NCBI RefSeq assembly: GCF_003751305.1
Contig: NZ_RJKV01000003.1
Coordinates: 248,001 to 312,000, forward strand
Length of the DNA stretch: 64,000 nt
Reading direction: 5' to 3'
Origin: Stenotrophomonas rhizophila
GTDB taxonomy: Bacteria > Pseudomonadota > Gammaproteobacteria > Xanthomonadales > Xanthomonadaceae
In this document: piece by piece, positions 51,607-60,544 of the stretch
Numbering within the stretch: position 1 is the stretch's first letter
Layout of the letters: every line of letters starts with the position of its first letter
The notes under the pieces: generated by a model
What the model saw: the letters and a program-made list of their open reading frames with translations, nothing else
Told to the model about the DNA's origin: nothing
Database searches by the model: none
Program-made: the position numbers and the translations under genes

Positions 51607-51873
51607 ATGACCGCTCCCCAGGCTGTGGCGATGCGCCGCTGGAAGCTCGGCGCCCGCGCTACCCCATTCGTGTTCGCCTTCTTCATGGCCTCGATCATGG
51701 CCATGCTGATGTGCCTGGTGATCACGGCCGCCAATGCCGGCGTGGGCGCGGACTACCCCGCGCGCGTGCTTGGCGCCTACCAGTTGGCGATGCCGACCGC
51801 GTTCTGTTGCGTGCTCATGGTGCGCCCGGTGGTGATGCGGCTGGTGGCGTGGACGGTGCATCCGCCGCGGTAA
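51607..51873 (+). CDS. DUF2798 two-helix membrane protein
   Basis: The 88-residue protein has two membrane helices (around FVFAFFMASIMAMLMCLVIT and AMPTAFCCVLMV) and the ending seen in DUF2798 proteins. AAAGGA lies before the ATG. The function is unknown. A LysR regulator is divergently encoded, a common association for this family. Confidence 0.8.
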   Translation: MTAPQAVAMRRWKLGARATPFVFAFFMASIMAMLMCLVITAANAGVGADYPARVLGAYQLAMPTAFCCVLMVRPVVMRLVAWTVHPPR

Positions 51874-51950
51874 CCCGGATGGCCTTGCCGAATGGTTGCA
51901 GGTGAGAGCAACCGTGCCGCGGATCCGGGCGCTCCTTTACACTTGAAAGG

Positions 51951-52802
51951 ATGCGCCCCGATTCCATCCTCACCCTCTCATGCCCGGACCGTACCGGGAT
52001 CGTCTACCGTGTGTCCGGCCTGCTGTTCGAGCTGGGCTGCAACATCCTCGATGCCCAGCAGTTCGGCGACGACGAGAGTGGCCGGTTCTTCCTGCGCGTG
52101 CATTTCGACCGTGCCGCCGAGCAGTCACTGGGCGACGTGGAAGCGCGCATGGCCACGCTGGCCGCCGAGTTCGGGATGGACTGGCAGCTGCATGACGCCC
52201 GCCGCCGTGCGCGCCTGCTGGTGCTGGTCAGCAAGCAGGGGCATTGCCTCAACGACCTGCTGTTCCGCGCGCACAGCCGGCAGCTGCAGGTGGACATCGC
52301 GGCGGTGGCCTCCAATCACGAGGACTTCGCCGCCCTGGCTGGGTCCTACGGCGTGCCGTTCCATCACCTGCCGGTCAACGCGGACAACCGTGCCGTGCAG
52401 GAGCAGCAGATCATCGACCTGGTCGAACGCGAGCAGATCGACCTGGTGGTGCTGGCGCGTTACATGCAGATTCTGTCGCCGCGCCTGTGCGAGGCCTTGG
52501 CCGGGCGGGCGATCAACATCCACCACAGCTTCCTGCCCAGCTTCAAAGGCGCGCAGCCGTATCACCAGGCGCACGCACGCGGGGTCAAGATCATCGGCGC
52601 CACCGCGCACTATGTGACCCCGGATCTGGACGAAGGCCCGATCATCGAGCAGGACGTGGCGCGCGTGGATCACGCGATGACGCCGCGCGACCTGGTGCGG
52701 CTGGGCAGCGACACCGAATCGCAGGTCCTGGCGCGCGCGGTACGCCGGCATGTGGAGCATCGGATCCTGCGCAACGGGCATCGCACCGTCGTCTTCCGCT
52801 GA
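51951..52802 (+). CDS. purU: formyltetrahydrofolate deformylase
   Basis: The 283-residue enzyme has an N-terminal ACT domain (residues about 6-80, LTLSCPDRTGIVYRVSG) and a formyltransferase-like C-domain with LARYMQILS, NIHHSFLPSFKGAQPYHQA and the catalytic Asp in TPDLDEGPII. It releases formate from 10-formyl-THF and balances one-carbon pools with methionine and glycine. A -10-like TACACT ends 7 bp before the ATG and GAAAGG lies in the same place, so it may be leaderless or have a short leader. Confidence 0.95.
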   Translation: MRPDSILTLSCPDRTGIVYRVSGLLFELGCNILDAQQFGDDESGRFFLRVHFDRAAEQSLGDVEARMATLAAEFGMDWQLHDARRRARLLVLVSKQGHCLNDLLFRAHSRQLQVDIAAVASNHEDFAALAGSYGVPFHHLPVNADNRAVQEQQIIDLVEREQIDLVVLARYMQILSPRLCEALAGRAINIHHSFLPSFKGAQPYHQAHARGVKIIGATAHYVTPDLDEGPIIEQDVARVDHAMTPRDLVRLGSDTESQVLARAVRRHVEHRILRNGHRTVVFR

Positions 52803-52805
52803 CCG

Positions 52806-52975
52806 GTAGGTACCGACCGTTGGTCGGCATGACGCTCCGGTAGTGCCGGCCGCTGGCCGGCTCATCGCACGCCCCAAACGGTATCGGGAGCCGGCCAGCG
52901 GCCGGCACTACCAGCGCACGGCCGGCACCAGACGGTCGTTCTTTGATCCGGTGGGTACCGACCGTTGGTCGGTAC
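52806..52975. repeat. cluster of four REP hairpins
   Basis: Four SMAG-like units stand between purU and pncA: GTAG plus a GTACCGACC stem at 52806-52830, GTAG plus TGCCGGCC at 52840-52862, an inverted copy ending in CTAC at 52889-52911, and GTGG plus GTACCGACC at 52951-52975. The second and third units face each other, so the 72-nt span can fold as one long stem. Confidence 0.85.
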
Positions 52976-53005
52976 GCCGTTCCGGCCGGCGCCCGGGTTC
53001 GCCTG

Positions 53006-53632
53006 TCAGATGACCGCGATCTTCGCCTTGGCCAACGCCTCGCGCACCATCCCATCATTGGCCTCGGTCACGGGTCGGGTCAGGTCCCAATGGAACTTCA
53101 CCCGGAACCCGGACTTCACCGCATCCTGCGCGCTCCACAGCACGCAGTAGTCGCGCGCCAGGCCGCACACATGCACCTCGCGGATGCCGCGCTCATGCAG
53201 CCAGCCGGCCAGGCCGGTCGCGGGGCGGGTGCCATCGGGACCATGGTTCTCACGGAACGCGCTGTAGGAGTCCACCTGCTGGCGCGTGCCCTTGCGCAGG
53301 ATCAGGTCGGCCACCGTCCAGTCCACGCCCGGGTGCAGCACCGCGCCGTCACTGCCTTGTACGCAGTGGTCCGGCCACAGGGTCTGCGGCTGGGCGTGCA
53401 GCAGGATCGCTTCGAACGGGAGATGCCCCGGGTGCTGGCTGGCAAAGGAGGCGTGGTCGGCCGGGTGCCAGTCCTGGGTCGCCACCACGGTGGCGTACCG
53501 GCGTTCGGCGAGCAGGGCGGCAATGTCCGGCACGATCGCATCGCCGTCCACGCAGGCCAGTGCGCCACCGGGCATGAAGTCCGGCTGCAGGTCGATCACG
53601 ACCAACGCGACATCGGCGGGGTAACGGCTCAT
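53006..53632 (-). CDS. pncA: nicotinamidase
   Basis: The 208-residue isochorismatase-fold enzyme converts nicotinamide to nicotinate. The triad is visible: Asp in VIDLQPDF, Lys in LILRKGT and Cys in GLARDYCV, with metal ligands in TQDWHPADHASF. It is convergent with the REP cluster and purU, and transcribed away from queH. Confidence 0.95.
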   Translation of the reverse strand: MSRYPADVALVVIDLQPDFMPGGALACVDGDAIVPDIAALLAERRYATVVATQDWHPADHASFASQHPGHLPFEAILLHAQPQTLWPDHCVQGSDGAVLHPGVDWTVADLILRKGTRQQVDSYSAFRENHGPDGTRPATGLAGWLHERGIREVHVCGLARDYCVLWSAQDAVKSGFRVKFHWDLTRPVTEANDGMVREALAKAKIAVI

Positions 53633-53684
53633 GGCGGCTTCACGGCTGTGGGGGCGCCCAGTCTAGCCGACGCCCCCGCAACGG

Positions 53685-54374
53685 TCAGTCGGCGTCGCCC
53701 TGCTTCGAGGTCCCGTCGCCGTAGTACAGCACGCCCAGCTTGATCCGCTCGCGGCCGGTCTCGCGACGGTGGCGGTTGGCGTCGCGCAGTGAGTACACGC
53801 AGCCGCAGTATTCCTGTTGATAGAACTGCTCGCGCTTGCTGATCTCCACCATCCGCGCGGCACCGCCGCCCTTGCGCCAGTTGTAATCCCAGTACTGGAT
53901 GCCCGGGTAGTGTGCGGCGGCGCGGTGGCCACAATCGTTGATCTGGTTCATGTCCTTCCAGCGTGAGATGCCCAGCGAGCTGCTGATCACCGCAAAGCCG
54001 TTCTCGTGCGCATACAGCGCAGTGCGCACGAAACGCATGTCGAAGCACATCGTGCAGCGGATGCCGCGCTCGGGTTCGTTCTCCATGCCGCGGGCGCGGG
54101 CGAACCAGTTGTCGGTGTCGTAGTCAGCGTCGACGAACGGCACGCCATGTTTCTCGGCGAAGCGGATGTTCTCCTGCTTGCGCAGTTCGTATTCCTTCAC
54201 CGGGTGGATGTTGGGGTTGTAGAAGAAGATCGTGTAGTCGATGCCGGAGGCGGTGATCGCCTCCATGACCTCGCCCGAGCACGGCGCGCAGCACGAATGC
54301 AGCAGCAGCCTGGTGTGGCCGTCGGGAAGGGACAGGGTCGGGCGGTCGATCGGTGTCAGGTCATGCGGGTTCAT
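53685..54374 (-). CDS. queH: epoxyqueuosine reductase QueH
   Basis: The 229-residue protein has the QueH (DUF208) Cys motifs [11 protein letters not shown] near the N-terminus and [10 protein letters not shown] in the middle, plus [10 protein letters not shown], which bind an iron-sulfur cluster and a second metal. QueH does the last step of queuosine synthesis in tRNA, replacing QueG. The ATG at 54374 gives the family N-terminus; a GAGAAA site is near. It follows metE by 70 bp with a hairpin between. Confidence 0.92.
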   Translation of the reverse strand: MNPHDLTPIDRPTLSLPDGHTRLLLHSCCAPCSGEVMEAITASGIDYTIFFYNPNIHPVKEYELRKQENIRFAEKHGVPFVDADYDTDNWFARARGMENEPERGIRCTMCFDMRFVRTALYAHENGFAVISSSLGISRWKDMNQINDCGHRAAAHYPGIQYWDYNWRKGGGAARMVEISKREQFYQQEYCGCVYSLRDANRHRRETGRERIKLGVLYYGDGTSKQGDAD

Positions 54375-54386
54375 GCGTTTCTCGTC

Positions 54387-54419
54387 GACCCCACCGCCGG
54401 CAACGGCGGCGATGGGGTC
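54387..54419 (-). terminator. hairpin between metE and queH
   Basis: GACCCC-a-CCGCCG (54387-54399) pairs with CGGCGG-cgat-GGGGTC (54404-54419) around a GCAA loop. There is no T run, so it may slow rather than stop transcription from metE into queH. Confidence 0.5.
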
Positions 54420-54444
54420 CTTGGGGCTGTCTACAAGGGTCGGA

Positions 54445-56742
54445 TCAGGCGGCGTTGGCGTCGGCGGTTTCCTCGCGCAGTTCGCGCGCGGCGGCCACCA
54501 GCGCTTCCAGCGCGGCACGGGTTTCCGGCCAGCCACGGGTCTTCAGGCCGCAATCCGGGTTGACCCAGATCTGCTCCGGGCGCAGCACCTCGGCGGCCTT
54601 TCGCAGCAGCGCCAGCATCTCGGCCTTGTCGGGTACGCGGGGGGAGTGGATGTCGTACACGCCCGGGCCGATCTCGTTGGGATACTGGAAGCGCACGAAG
54701 GCATCCAGCAGCTCCATGCGCGAGCGCGAGGTTTCGATCGAGATCACGTCCGCGTCCATCGCAGCCACCGAGTGGATGATGTCGTTGAACTCGGAATAGC
54801 ACATGTGCGTGTGGATCTGGGTCGCATCGCGCACGCCGCTGGCGCTGATCCGGAACGCTTCCACCGCCCAGTCCAGGTACTCGCGCCATTGGGCACGGCG
54901 CAGCGGCAGGCCTTCACGGATCGCCGGCTCGTCGATCTGGATCACGCCGATCCCGGCCGCTTCCAGGTCGGTCACTTCATCGCGCAGCGCTAGTGCGATC
55001 TGGCGACAGGTGTCCGCGCGGGACTGATCGTCGCGTACGAACGACCACTGCAGCACCGTCACCGGGCCGGTCAGCATGCCCTTCATCGGCCGCTGGGTGA
55101 GCGACTGCGCATACTGCGACCAGCGCACTGTCATCGGCTGCGGACGGGTCACATCGCCGAAGATCACCGGCGGCTTCACGCAGCGCGAGCCGTAGCTCTG
55201 CACCCAGCCATTCTTGGTGAAAGCAAAGCCATCGAGCTGCTCGCCGAAGTACTCGACCATGTCGTTGCGCTCGAACTCGCCGTGCACCAGCACATCCAGC
55301 CCGATCTGCTCCTGCACGCGCACGCAGTGTTCGGTCTGGGTGGCCAGGAACGCATCGTAGTCCGCATCGGAGAGCTTGCCGGACTTGTTGCGGGCACGTG
55401 CCTCACGCACCTCCAGCGTCTGCGGGAACGAACCGATCGTGGTGGTCGGAAAGCGCGGCAGCTTCAGCGCGGCGGCCTGGGCGAGGTGGCGTTGCGGGTA
55501 GCGGCTGTGGCGCTGTGCATCGGCCGGGGTCAGCGAGGAAAGACGCGCGGCGACGGCCGGGTTGTGCACGCGCGGCGAACGACGGCGCGATTCGATGCAC
55601 GCACGCGAATGGGCCAGCGGTGCTTCGGCACGTGCCGGCGCATCGATCGCATCGGCCAGCACGCGCAGCTCGCCGAGCTTCTGCCTGGAGAACGCCAGCC
55701 AGCTGCGCAGTTCGTCATCGAGCTTCTTTTCGTGGTCCAGATCGACCGGGGTATGCAGCAGCGAACACGATGGCGCCAGCCACAGCGCATCGCTGCCGAC
55801 ATGACCGTGCGCGTAGCGCGCCAGCACCAGGGCGTTGTCCAGATGGGTGCGCCAGATGTTGCGGCCGTTGACCAGGCCGGCCGACAGCACGCGACCGGCC
55901 GGCAGCGCCTTGATCACCGCATCGAGCTGTTCCGGCGCACGGACCAGATCCACATGCAGACCATCGACCGGCAGCGAGGCGGCAAGGGCGAGGTTGTCCT
56001 CCAGCGCACCAAAGTACGTCGCCACCAGCACTTTGGGGCGGGCAGCCTGGGACAGCACCGCATACGCATGCTCGAAGGCAGCACGTGTGGCCTCGTCCAG
56101 GTCCTGCACCAGCAGCGGCTCGTCCAGCTGCACCCACGCCGCGCCGGCCGCCTTGAGTTCGCCCAGCAGCTGCACGTACACCGGCAGCAGCGCATCGAGC
56201 AGGTCCAGCGCGTTGCTGCCGTCGGTGGTCTTGGACAGCCGCAGGAAGGTCACCGGGCCGATCAGCACCGGACGGGTCTCGATCCCCAGCGCCTTGGCCT
56301 GGCGGTACTCGGCCAGCGGCTTGTCGCCGCGCACCGCGAAGGTCTGGCCGGCGTGCAGTTCGGGCACCAGGTAGTGGTAGTTGGTATCGAACCACTTGGT
56401 CATTTCCAGCGCATGCAGGTCGATGCCATCGCGCTGCAGGCCACGCGCCATCGCGAAATAGCCGTTCAGCGGCTCGGCATCGGCAAGCGCGCGGTAGCGG
56501 GTCGGGATCGCATCGAACAGGAAGGCCGCATCCAGCACCTGGTCATACAGGCTGAAATCGTTGCTCGGCGGCACATCCACGCCGGCCTCGCGCTGCAGCT
56601 GCCAGTGGCGTTCACGCAGCTCGGCCGCGGTGTCCTGCAGCGACGCGGCGGTGCTTTCGCCGGACCAGAAGGCTTCGAGCGCGCGCTTGAGTTCGCGCTT
56701 GGCGCCGATGCGTGGAAAACCCAGGTTGGTAACAGTGGTCAT
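54445..56742 (-). CDS. metE: cobalamin-independent methionine synthase
   Basis: The 765-residue enzyme transfers the methyl group of 5-methyl-THF(Glu)n to homocysteine without B12. It has the two-barrel layout: an N-terminal half starting [16 protein letters not shown], and a catalytic half from about residue 430 with [10 protein letters not shown] and the zinc site HMCYSEFND and later [11 protein letters not shown] cobalamin riboswitch lies in its leader, which fits repression when B12 allows MetH to work. GAGGA is 9 bp before the ATG. Confidence 0.97.
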   Translation of the reverse strand: MTTVTNLGFPRIGAKRELKRALEAFWSGESTAASLQDTAAELRERHWQLQREAGVDVPPSNDFSLYDQVLDAAFLFDAIPTRYRALADAEPLNGYFAMARGLQRDGIDLHALEMTKWFDTNYHYLVPELHAGQTFAVRGDKPLAEYRQAKALGIETRPVLIGPVTFLRLSKTTDGSNALDLLDALLPVYVQLLGELKAAGAAWVQLDEPLLVQDLDEATRAAFEHAYAVLSQAARPKVLVATYFGALEDNLALAASLPVDGLHVDLVRAPEQLDAVIKALPAGRVLSAGLVNGRNIWRTHLDNALVLARYAHGHVGSDALWLAPSCSLLHTPVDLDHEKKLDDELRSWLAFSRQKLGELRVLADAIDAPARAEAPLAHSRACIESRRRSPRVHNPAVAARLSSLTPADAQRHSRYPQRHLAQAAALKLPRFPTTTIGSFPQTLEVREARARNKSGKLSDADYDAFLATQTEHCVRVQEQIGLDVLVHGEFERNDMVEYFGEQLDGFAFTKNGWVQSYGSRCVKPPVIFGDVTRPQPMTVRWSQYAQSLTQRPMKGMLTGPVTVLQWSFVRDDQSRADTCRQIALALRDEVTDLEAAGIGVIQIDEPAIREGLPLRRAQWREYLDWAVEAFRISASGVRDATQIHTHMCYSEFNDIIHSVAAMDADVISIETSRSRMELLDAFVRFQYPNEIGPGVYDIHSPRVPDKAEMLALLRKAAEVLRPEQIWVNPDCGLKTRGWPETRAALEALVAAARELREETADANAA

Positions 56743-56954
56743 TGGAACGTGTCCTCATTGCGTAGGGGCATTGAGGAACGAAGGAACCGCGCGCCGTCCG
56801 GGGCCTTGCAGCCCGTTTCGCCCCGCCAGCGACCTTCGCCCCCGCGGGCGAACCGGATGCCGTGAAGCGGACGCACGGGGGCAGCGCCAGGCAGGCGGCA
56901 TGGCGGCAGGCCCCGGCAACCTCCCCGCGGACGTTCCAGGTCGAATCGGAGGAC

Positions 56955-57180
56955 GGTCGTGTCCTCCGGCCGGGGCCGGTATTCGGGCTGATGGACACGG
57001 GCGCGGGCGCCCACCTAGTACCTGCCGCTTCCCAGGCCGAGGCCCAGTGCTGTTGGCAGGAGTCGTTTCCATTCACCGCTGCGGGGCAGCTCCGGAATGG
57101 GCGCGGGATGCGCCTTCACCGGATTCCCATTTAAATCCATCCCTTCATCTGCATGAAGCGATGGATACCTTCGGCGAGCA
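56955..57180 (-). promoter_or_regulatory. cobalamin riboswitch upstream of metE
   Basis: Read on the minus strand, a 5' hairpin (57135-57166, ATCCAT arms) is followed by the core GGGAATCCGGTG, then CATTCCGGAGCTGCCCC with GCAGCGGTGA, then the B12-box-like AGCACTGGGC and GGGAAGCGGCAGG, and at the end CAGCCCGAATACCGGCC. This is the ordered signature of AdoCbl-type riboswitches. The last part (GTGTCC at 56994-56999 with GGACAC at 56960-56965) can fold as an expression-platform stem. Exact ends are approximate. About 210 bp separate it from the metE start. Confidence 0.85.
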
Positions 57181-57233
57181 CAAGGTAGGCCGAAGGCGAG
57201 CGATGGTCAAGTCGTCTGCCCGATTCACCCCGC

Positions 57234-57262
57234 TGCATCCAAACCACTGCCAACTGCGTATC
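57234..57262 (+). promoter_or_regulatory. ECF sigma promoter 1, before the secreted-protein/sigma/anti-sigma unit
   Basis: TGCATCC (57234-57240), a 16-bp spacer beginning AAAC, and CGTATC (57257-57262) followed by TCC. The same elements with the same spacing occur at 59526-59554. The start codon of the next gene is 29 bp downstream. Confidence 0.75.
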
Positions 57263-57291
57263 TCCCTGCAAGCCCGCCCGTTTGGACCCCC

Positions 57292-58074
57292 ATGCGCCAG
57301 CCCTTGCCCTGCCTGATCCTGCTGCTGTCGGTGATTGCCGCCCCCGTAAGTGCCGCCGATCAGACCGTGCAGCGCCAGGAAGGCCGCGCGTACGCCACCG
57401 CCGATGGGCGCCTGCTCTACCGCGAGACCCATTGGCTGCAGGGGCCGGCAAGCGCACAGTCGCGGTTGGTGCTGTACCGCTGCAGCGATGGGCGCCCCTT
57501 CGCACGCAAGTGGATGACCCCGCAGGGCAGCCCGCAGACGCCGGATTTCACCCTGGACGATGGCCGCGACGGCTATCAGGAAGGTGTGCGCGGCGGTGCC
57601 GCCACCCGCCAGGTATCGGTCCGCGCCAGCGCGCAGGCACCGACGTTCAGCCGCGCGATCGCTGTTCCGCCGGGCGCGGTGGTGGATGCCGGTTTCGACG
57701 CGGCGGTGCGCAGCCATTGGGCGGCGTTGCAGGCGGGGCAGAGCGTGGCGTTCCAGTTCCTGCTGCCCAGCCGTCAGCGCCTGGTGCCGCTGAAACTGCA
57801 ACGCACCGGCGCGGTGACGTGGCAGGGTCAACCGGCCGAGCAACTGCAGATGAAGCTCGATGCGTGGTTCGGTTTCGCGGTGCCCCCGGTCACCCTGGTC
57901 TATGCCACCGCGGACCAGCGGCTGCTGCAGTTCACCGGCACCGGCAACGTGCGCGATGAGAAGGGCAAGTATCCGCAGGTGCGGGTCGAGTTTCCGGCGG
58001 CTCCCGTTGCCACGCCTGCGGCCGAGTTGTCCGCCGCGCGTACGCAGCCGCTGGTGAAGACATGCGGTGCCTGA
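57292..58074 (+). CDS. exported protein of unknown function, first gene of the ECF operon
   Basis: The 260-residue protein has a signal peptide (RQPLPCLILLLSVIAAPVSA, cleavage near residue 22) and an otherwise beta-rich sequence (QEGRAYATADGRLLYRETHW, FQFLLPSRQRLVPLKL). I recognise no domain. It is probably periplasmic. It stands right behind ECF promoter 1 and 70 bp before the sigma factor gene, so it is likely co-expressed with the stress response it may serve. Confidence 0.8.
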   Translation: MRQPLPCLILLLSVIAAPVSAADQTVQRQEGRAYATADGRLLYRETHWLQGPASAQSRLVLYRCSDGRPFARKWMTPQGSPQTPDFTLDDGRDGYQEGVRGGAATRQVSVRASAQAPTFSRAIAVPPGAVVDAGFDAAVRSHWAALQAGQSVAFQFLLPSRQRLVPLKLQRTGAVTWQGQPAEQLQMKLDAWFGFAVPPVTLVYATADQRLLQFTGTGNVRDEKGKYPQVRVEFPAAPVATPAAELSAARTQPLVKTCGA

Positions 58075-58144
58075 GTGCCCCCTTGCAGACAGCGGCGGGA
58101 GCAGGGAGGATGCCGATACGCCCGTTATCGACATTGAGCCTGCA

Positions 58145-58711
58145 ATGCCCGAGCTGGACGCCGCCACCGCCGCATCACACCGTCTGGACGAGCTGCTCGT
58201 CCGCGTCGCCGGCGGTGATCGCCAGGCGTTCGAATCGGTCTATCAACTGGCCTCTGGCCGCCTGTTCGCGATCTGCCTGCATGTGCTGCGCGACCGCGGC
58301 GATGCCGAAGAGGTGCTGCAGGACGTCTTCATCACGGTCTGGAACAAGGCGGCGCAGTTCGACCGCGCCAAGGCGGCGGCCATGACCTGGCTGTCGATGA
58401 TGGCGCGCAACCGCTCGATCGACCGCCTGCGGGCCGCGCCGCCGCGCGCGCTGGATGACCTCTCCGTGGCGGAGGAGATTCCCGATGTCGCCCCGCAGCC
58501 TGCGCACGCCGCCGAGCAGGCCTCCGACCACGCGCGCCTGCAGGACTGTCTGGAGAGCCTGGAACCGCGTCGTCGGTCCTTGATCCGGCTGGCCTTCCTG
58601 GATGGCGCCAGCTATGAAGAACTCTCGCGCCGCATCGGTTCGCCGCTGGGCTCGGTGAAGAGCTGGATCCGTCGTGGGCTGGGTCAACTGCGGGTGTGTC
58701 TGGAACGATGA
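58145..58711 (+). CDS. ECF (RpoE/SigK-like) RNA polymerase sigma factor
   Basis: The 188-residue protein has sigma region 2 (AFESVYQLASGRLFAICLHV, EEVLQDVFITVWNKAAQFD, MTWLSMMARNRSIDRLR) and region 4 (RRSLIRLAFLDGASYEELSRRIG, GSVKSWIRRGLGQLR). The ATG at 58145 was chosen; a GTG at 58067 overlapping the previous gene is possible but adds a non-conserved stretch. Its stop overlaps the anti-sigma ATG (ATGA). It probably reads the two promoters at 57234 and 59526. Confidence 0.92.
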   Translation: MPELDAATAASHRLDELLVRVAGGDRQAFESVYQLASGRLFAICLHVLRDRGDAEEVLQDVFITVWNKAAQFDRAKAAAMTWLSMMARNRSIDRLRAAPPRALDDLSVAEEIPDVAPQPAHAAEQASDHARLQDCLESLEPRRRSLIRLAFLDGASYEELSRRIGSPLGSVKSWIRRGLGQLRVCLER

Positions 58712-59493
58712 ACGTCCGCGACCTCCACGATCTGCACGACGACGGCGAGCCGCCGAGTGCCGACATCCTGGCCGGGGAATACGTGCTGGGCGTGCTGGAT
58801 GCCGCCCAGCGTGCCGAGGTTGAACGCCGCATCGCCAGCGATCCCGGTTTTGCGCGATTGGTGACGCAGTGGGAGAACCGCCTTGCGCCGCTGCTCGAAT
58901 CGTTCGGCAGTGAAGCGGTGCCTGCGCATCTGTGGCCCCGCATCCGCACGTCACTGGGCTGGCCCGCAGCAACGACCGCCTCGCCCCGGGTCTGGCAGCG
59001 CACCGGTTTCTGGCAGGGCATGACAGCGCTGGCCGCCGCGCTGGCCCTGGTGGCGGTGTTCAGTCGCCGCGATCTCGAGCCCGACGCACCTGCGCCGACG
59101 CCGGTGGCGGTCACGCCGACCGCGCCGACGACGCCGGCCGAGCCGGAACAGGCGACCAAGCCGGTCACACCGCTGTTGCACGACGATGGCACGCCAGGGT
59201 GGCTGGCCTCCGTCGACAAGGCCCAGGGCAAGGTGCTGATGGTGCCCGTCCCGGCCGCGGCCGATGCAGCCGGGCGTGCCCCCGAGCTGTGGTTGATCCC
59301 GGCCGGCGGCGCACCGCGTTCGCTGGGCCTGGTCTCCATCGACCGCGCGCATACCGTGGCCGTACCAGACACGCTGCGTGATGCGCTTGTGAACGGCTCG
59401 GTGCTGGCGATCACGCTGGAACCGTCGACCGGTGCGCCGCAAGGCATTCCGACCGGCCCGATCATCGCCAAGGGCGACATCGCCAACCTGTAA
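58708..59493 (+). CDS. RskA-like anti-sigma factor
   Basis: The 261-residue protein has an N-terminal anti-sigma domain (ILAGEYVLGVLDAAQRAEVERRI, residues about 17-40), a membrane helix (around 105-122), a Pro/Thr linker and a periplasmic RskA domain (GWLASVDKAQGKVLMVPVP, then ELWLIPAGG). There is no zinc HxxxCxxC motif, unlike ChrR. It should hold the sigma factor at the membrane until a signal triggers its release. Confidence 0.9.
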   Translation: MNVRDLHDLHDDGEPPSADILAGEYVLGVLDAAQRAEVERRIASDPGFARLVTQWENRLAPLLESFGSEAVPAHLWPRIRTSLGWPAATTASPRVWQRTGFWQGMTALAAALALVAVFSRRDLEPDAPAPTPVAVTPTAPTTPAEPEQATKPVTPLLHDDGTPGWLASVDKAQGKVLMVPVPAAADAAGRAPELWLIPAGGAPRSLGLVSIDRAHTVAVPDTLRDALVNGSVLAITLEPSTGAPQGIPTGPIIAKGDIANL

Positions 59494-59525
59494 TCGCACG
59501 GAGTCGCGGTTTTTTTCCGGATCCG

Positions 59526-59554
59526 TGCATCCAAACGTCGTGCCCTGTCGTATC
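59526..59554 (+). promoter_or_regulatory. ECF sigma promoter 2, before the desaturase operon
   Basis: TGCATCC (59526-59532), a 16-bp spacer beginning AAAC, and CGTATC (59549-59554) followed by TCC, matching promoter 1 in hexamers and spacing. AGGAG (59570-59574) and the desaturase ATG follow. Confidence 0.75.
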
Positions 59555-59583
59555 TCCTGTTAACGCCTCAGGAGAAGCGAGTC

Positions 59584-60543
59584 ATGTCGGACAGCCCCAC
59601 CCCGGACGCAGGACGCACCGCACAGCCACGTCGCTGGGCGACGCTGCTGCGCTGGTTCGATACCCGCACCGATGCGGCTGTCGCGACGGACCAGCCACAG
59701 CGCGTGGACTGGGTGCGGGCGATCCCGTTCGCCGCGATGCACCTGGCCTGCCTGGCGGTGATCTGGGTGGGCGTGTCCTGGGTCGCGGTCGGCGTGGCGG
59801 TCGCGCTGTACGCGGTGCGCATGTTTGCGATCACGGCCTTCTACCACCGCTACTTCTCCCACCGCACCTTCCAGACGTCGCGCGCCGTGCAGTTCATCTT
59901 CGCGCTGATCGGCGCCTCCAGCGTGCAGCGCGGCCCGTTGTGGTGGGCCGCCCATCACCGCAATCACCATCGTCATACCGATACCGCCGCCGATCCGCAC
60001 TCGCCCTCGGTGCATGGCTTCTGGTGGAGCCACATGGGCTGGTTCCTCACGGTCGAAGGCTTCCGCACCGACTGGTCGCGCATTCCCGATCTGGCCAAGT
60101 ACCCGGAGCTGCGCTGGCTGGATCGCTTCGACACGCTGGTGCCGATCGCGCTGGCCGCCGCATTGTTCGGGCTGGGTGCGCTGCTGGAGCATATCGCGCC
60201 GTCGTGGGGAACTACCGGTGGGCAGATGCTGGTGTGGGGCTTCTTCATTTCCACCGTGGTGCTGTTCCACGCCACGGTGACCATCAACTCGCTGGCGCAC
60301 CGCTTCGGCCGCCAGCGTTTCAACACGGGTGACGACAGCCGCAACAACCTGTGGCTTGCCCTGCTGACCTTCGGCGAAGGCTGGCACAACAACCACCACT
60401 TCTTCCCGGGTACCGCGCGTCAGGGCTTCTACTGGTGGGAAGTGGATGTCACCTGGTATGGCCTGCGTGCGATGGCCGCGCTCGGGCTGGTGCGTGATCT
60501 CAAACCCGTGCCGGCCTGGGTGCTGGCCAAGGCGGAGCACTGA
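59584..60543 (+). CDS. acyl-CoA/fatty acid delta-9-type desaturase
   Basis: The 319-residue membrane di-iron enzyme has the three His boxes HRYFSH, HRNHHRHTD and GWHNNHH, with four hydrophobic segments. It introduces a double bond in a fatty acyl chain. It is the first gene behind ECF promoter 2. The three His boxes are those of stearoyl-CoA-type desaturases, but the substrate form (CoA or phospholipid) is not shown by sequence. Confidence 0.93.
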   Translation: MSDSPTPDAGRTAQPRRWATLLRWFDTRTDAAVATDQPQRVDWVRAIPFAAMHLACLAVIWVGVSWVAVGVAVALYAVRMFAITAFYHRYFSHRTFQTSRAVQFIFALIGASSVQRGPLWWAAHHRNHHRHTDTAADPHSPSVHGFWWSHMGWFLTVEGFRTDWSRIPDLAKYPELRWLDRFDTLVPIALAAALFGLGALLEHIAPSWGTTGGQMLVWGFFISTVVLFHATVTINSLAHRFGRQRFNTGDDSRNNLWLALLTFGEGWHNNHHFFPGTARQGFYWWEVDVTWYGLRAMAALGLVRDLKPVPAWVLAKAEH

Positions 60544-60544
60544 C

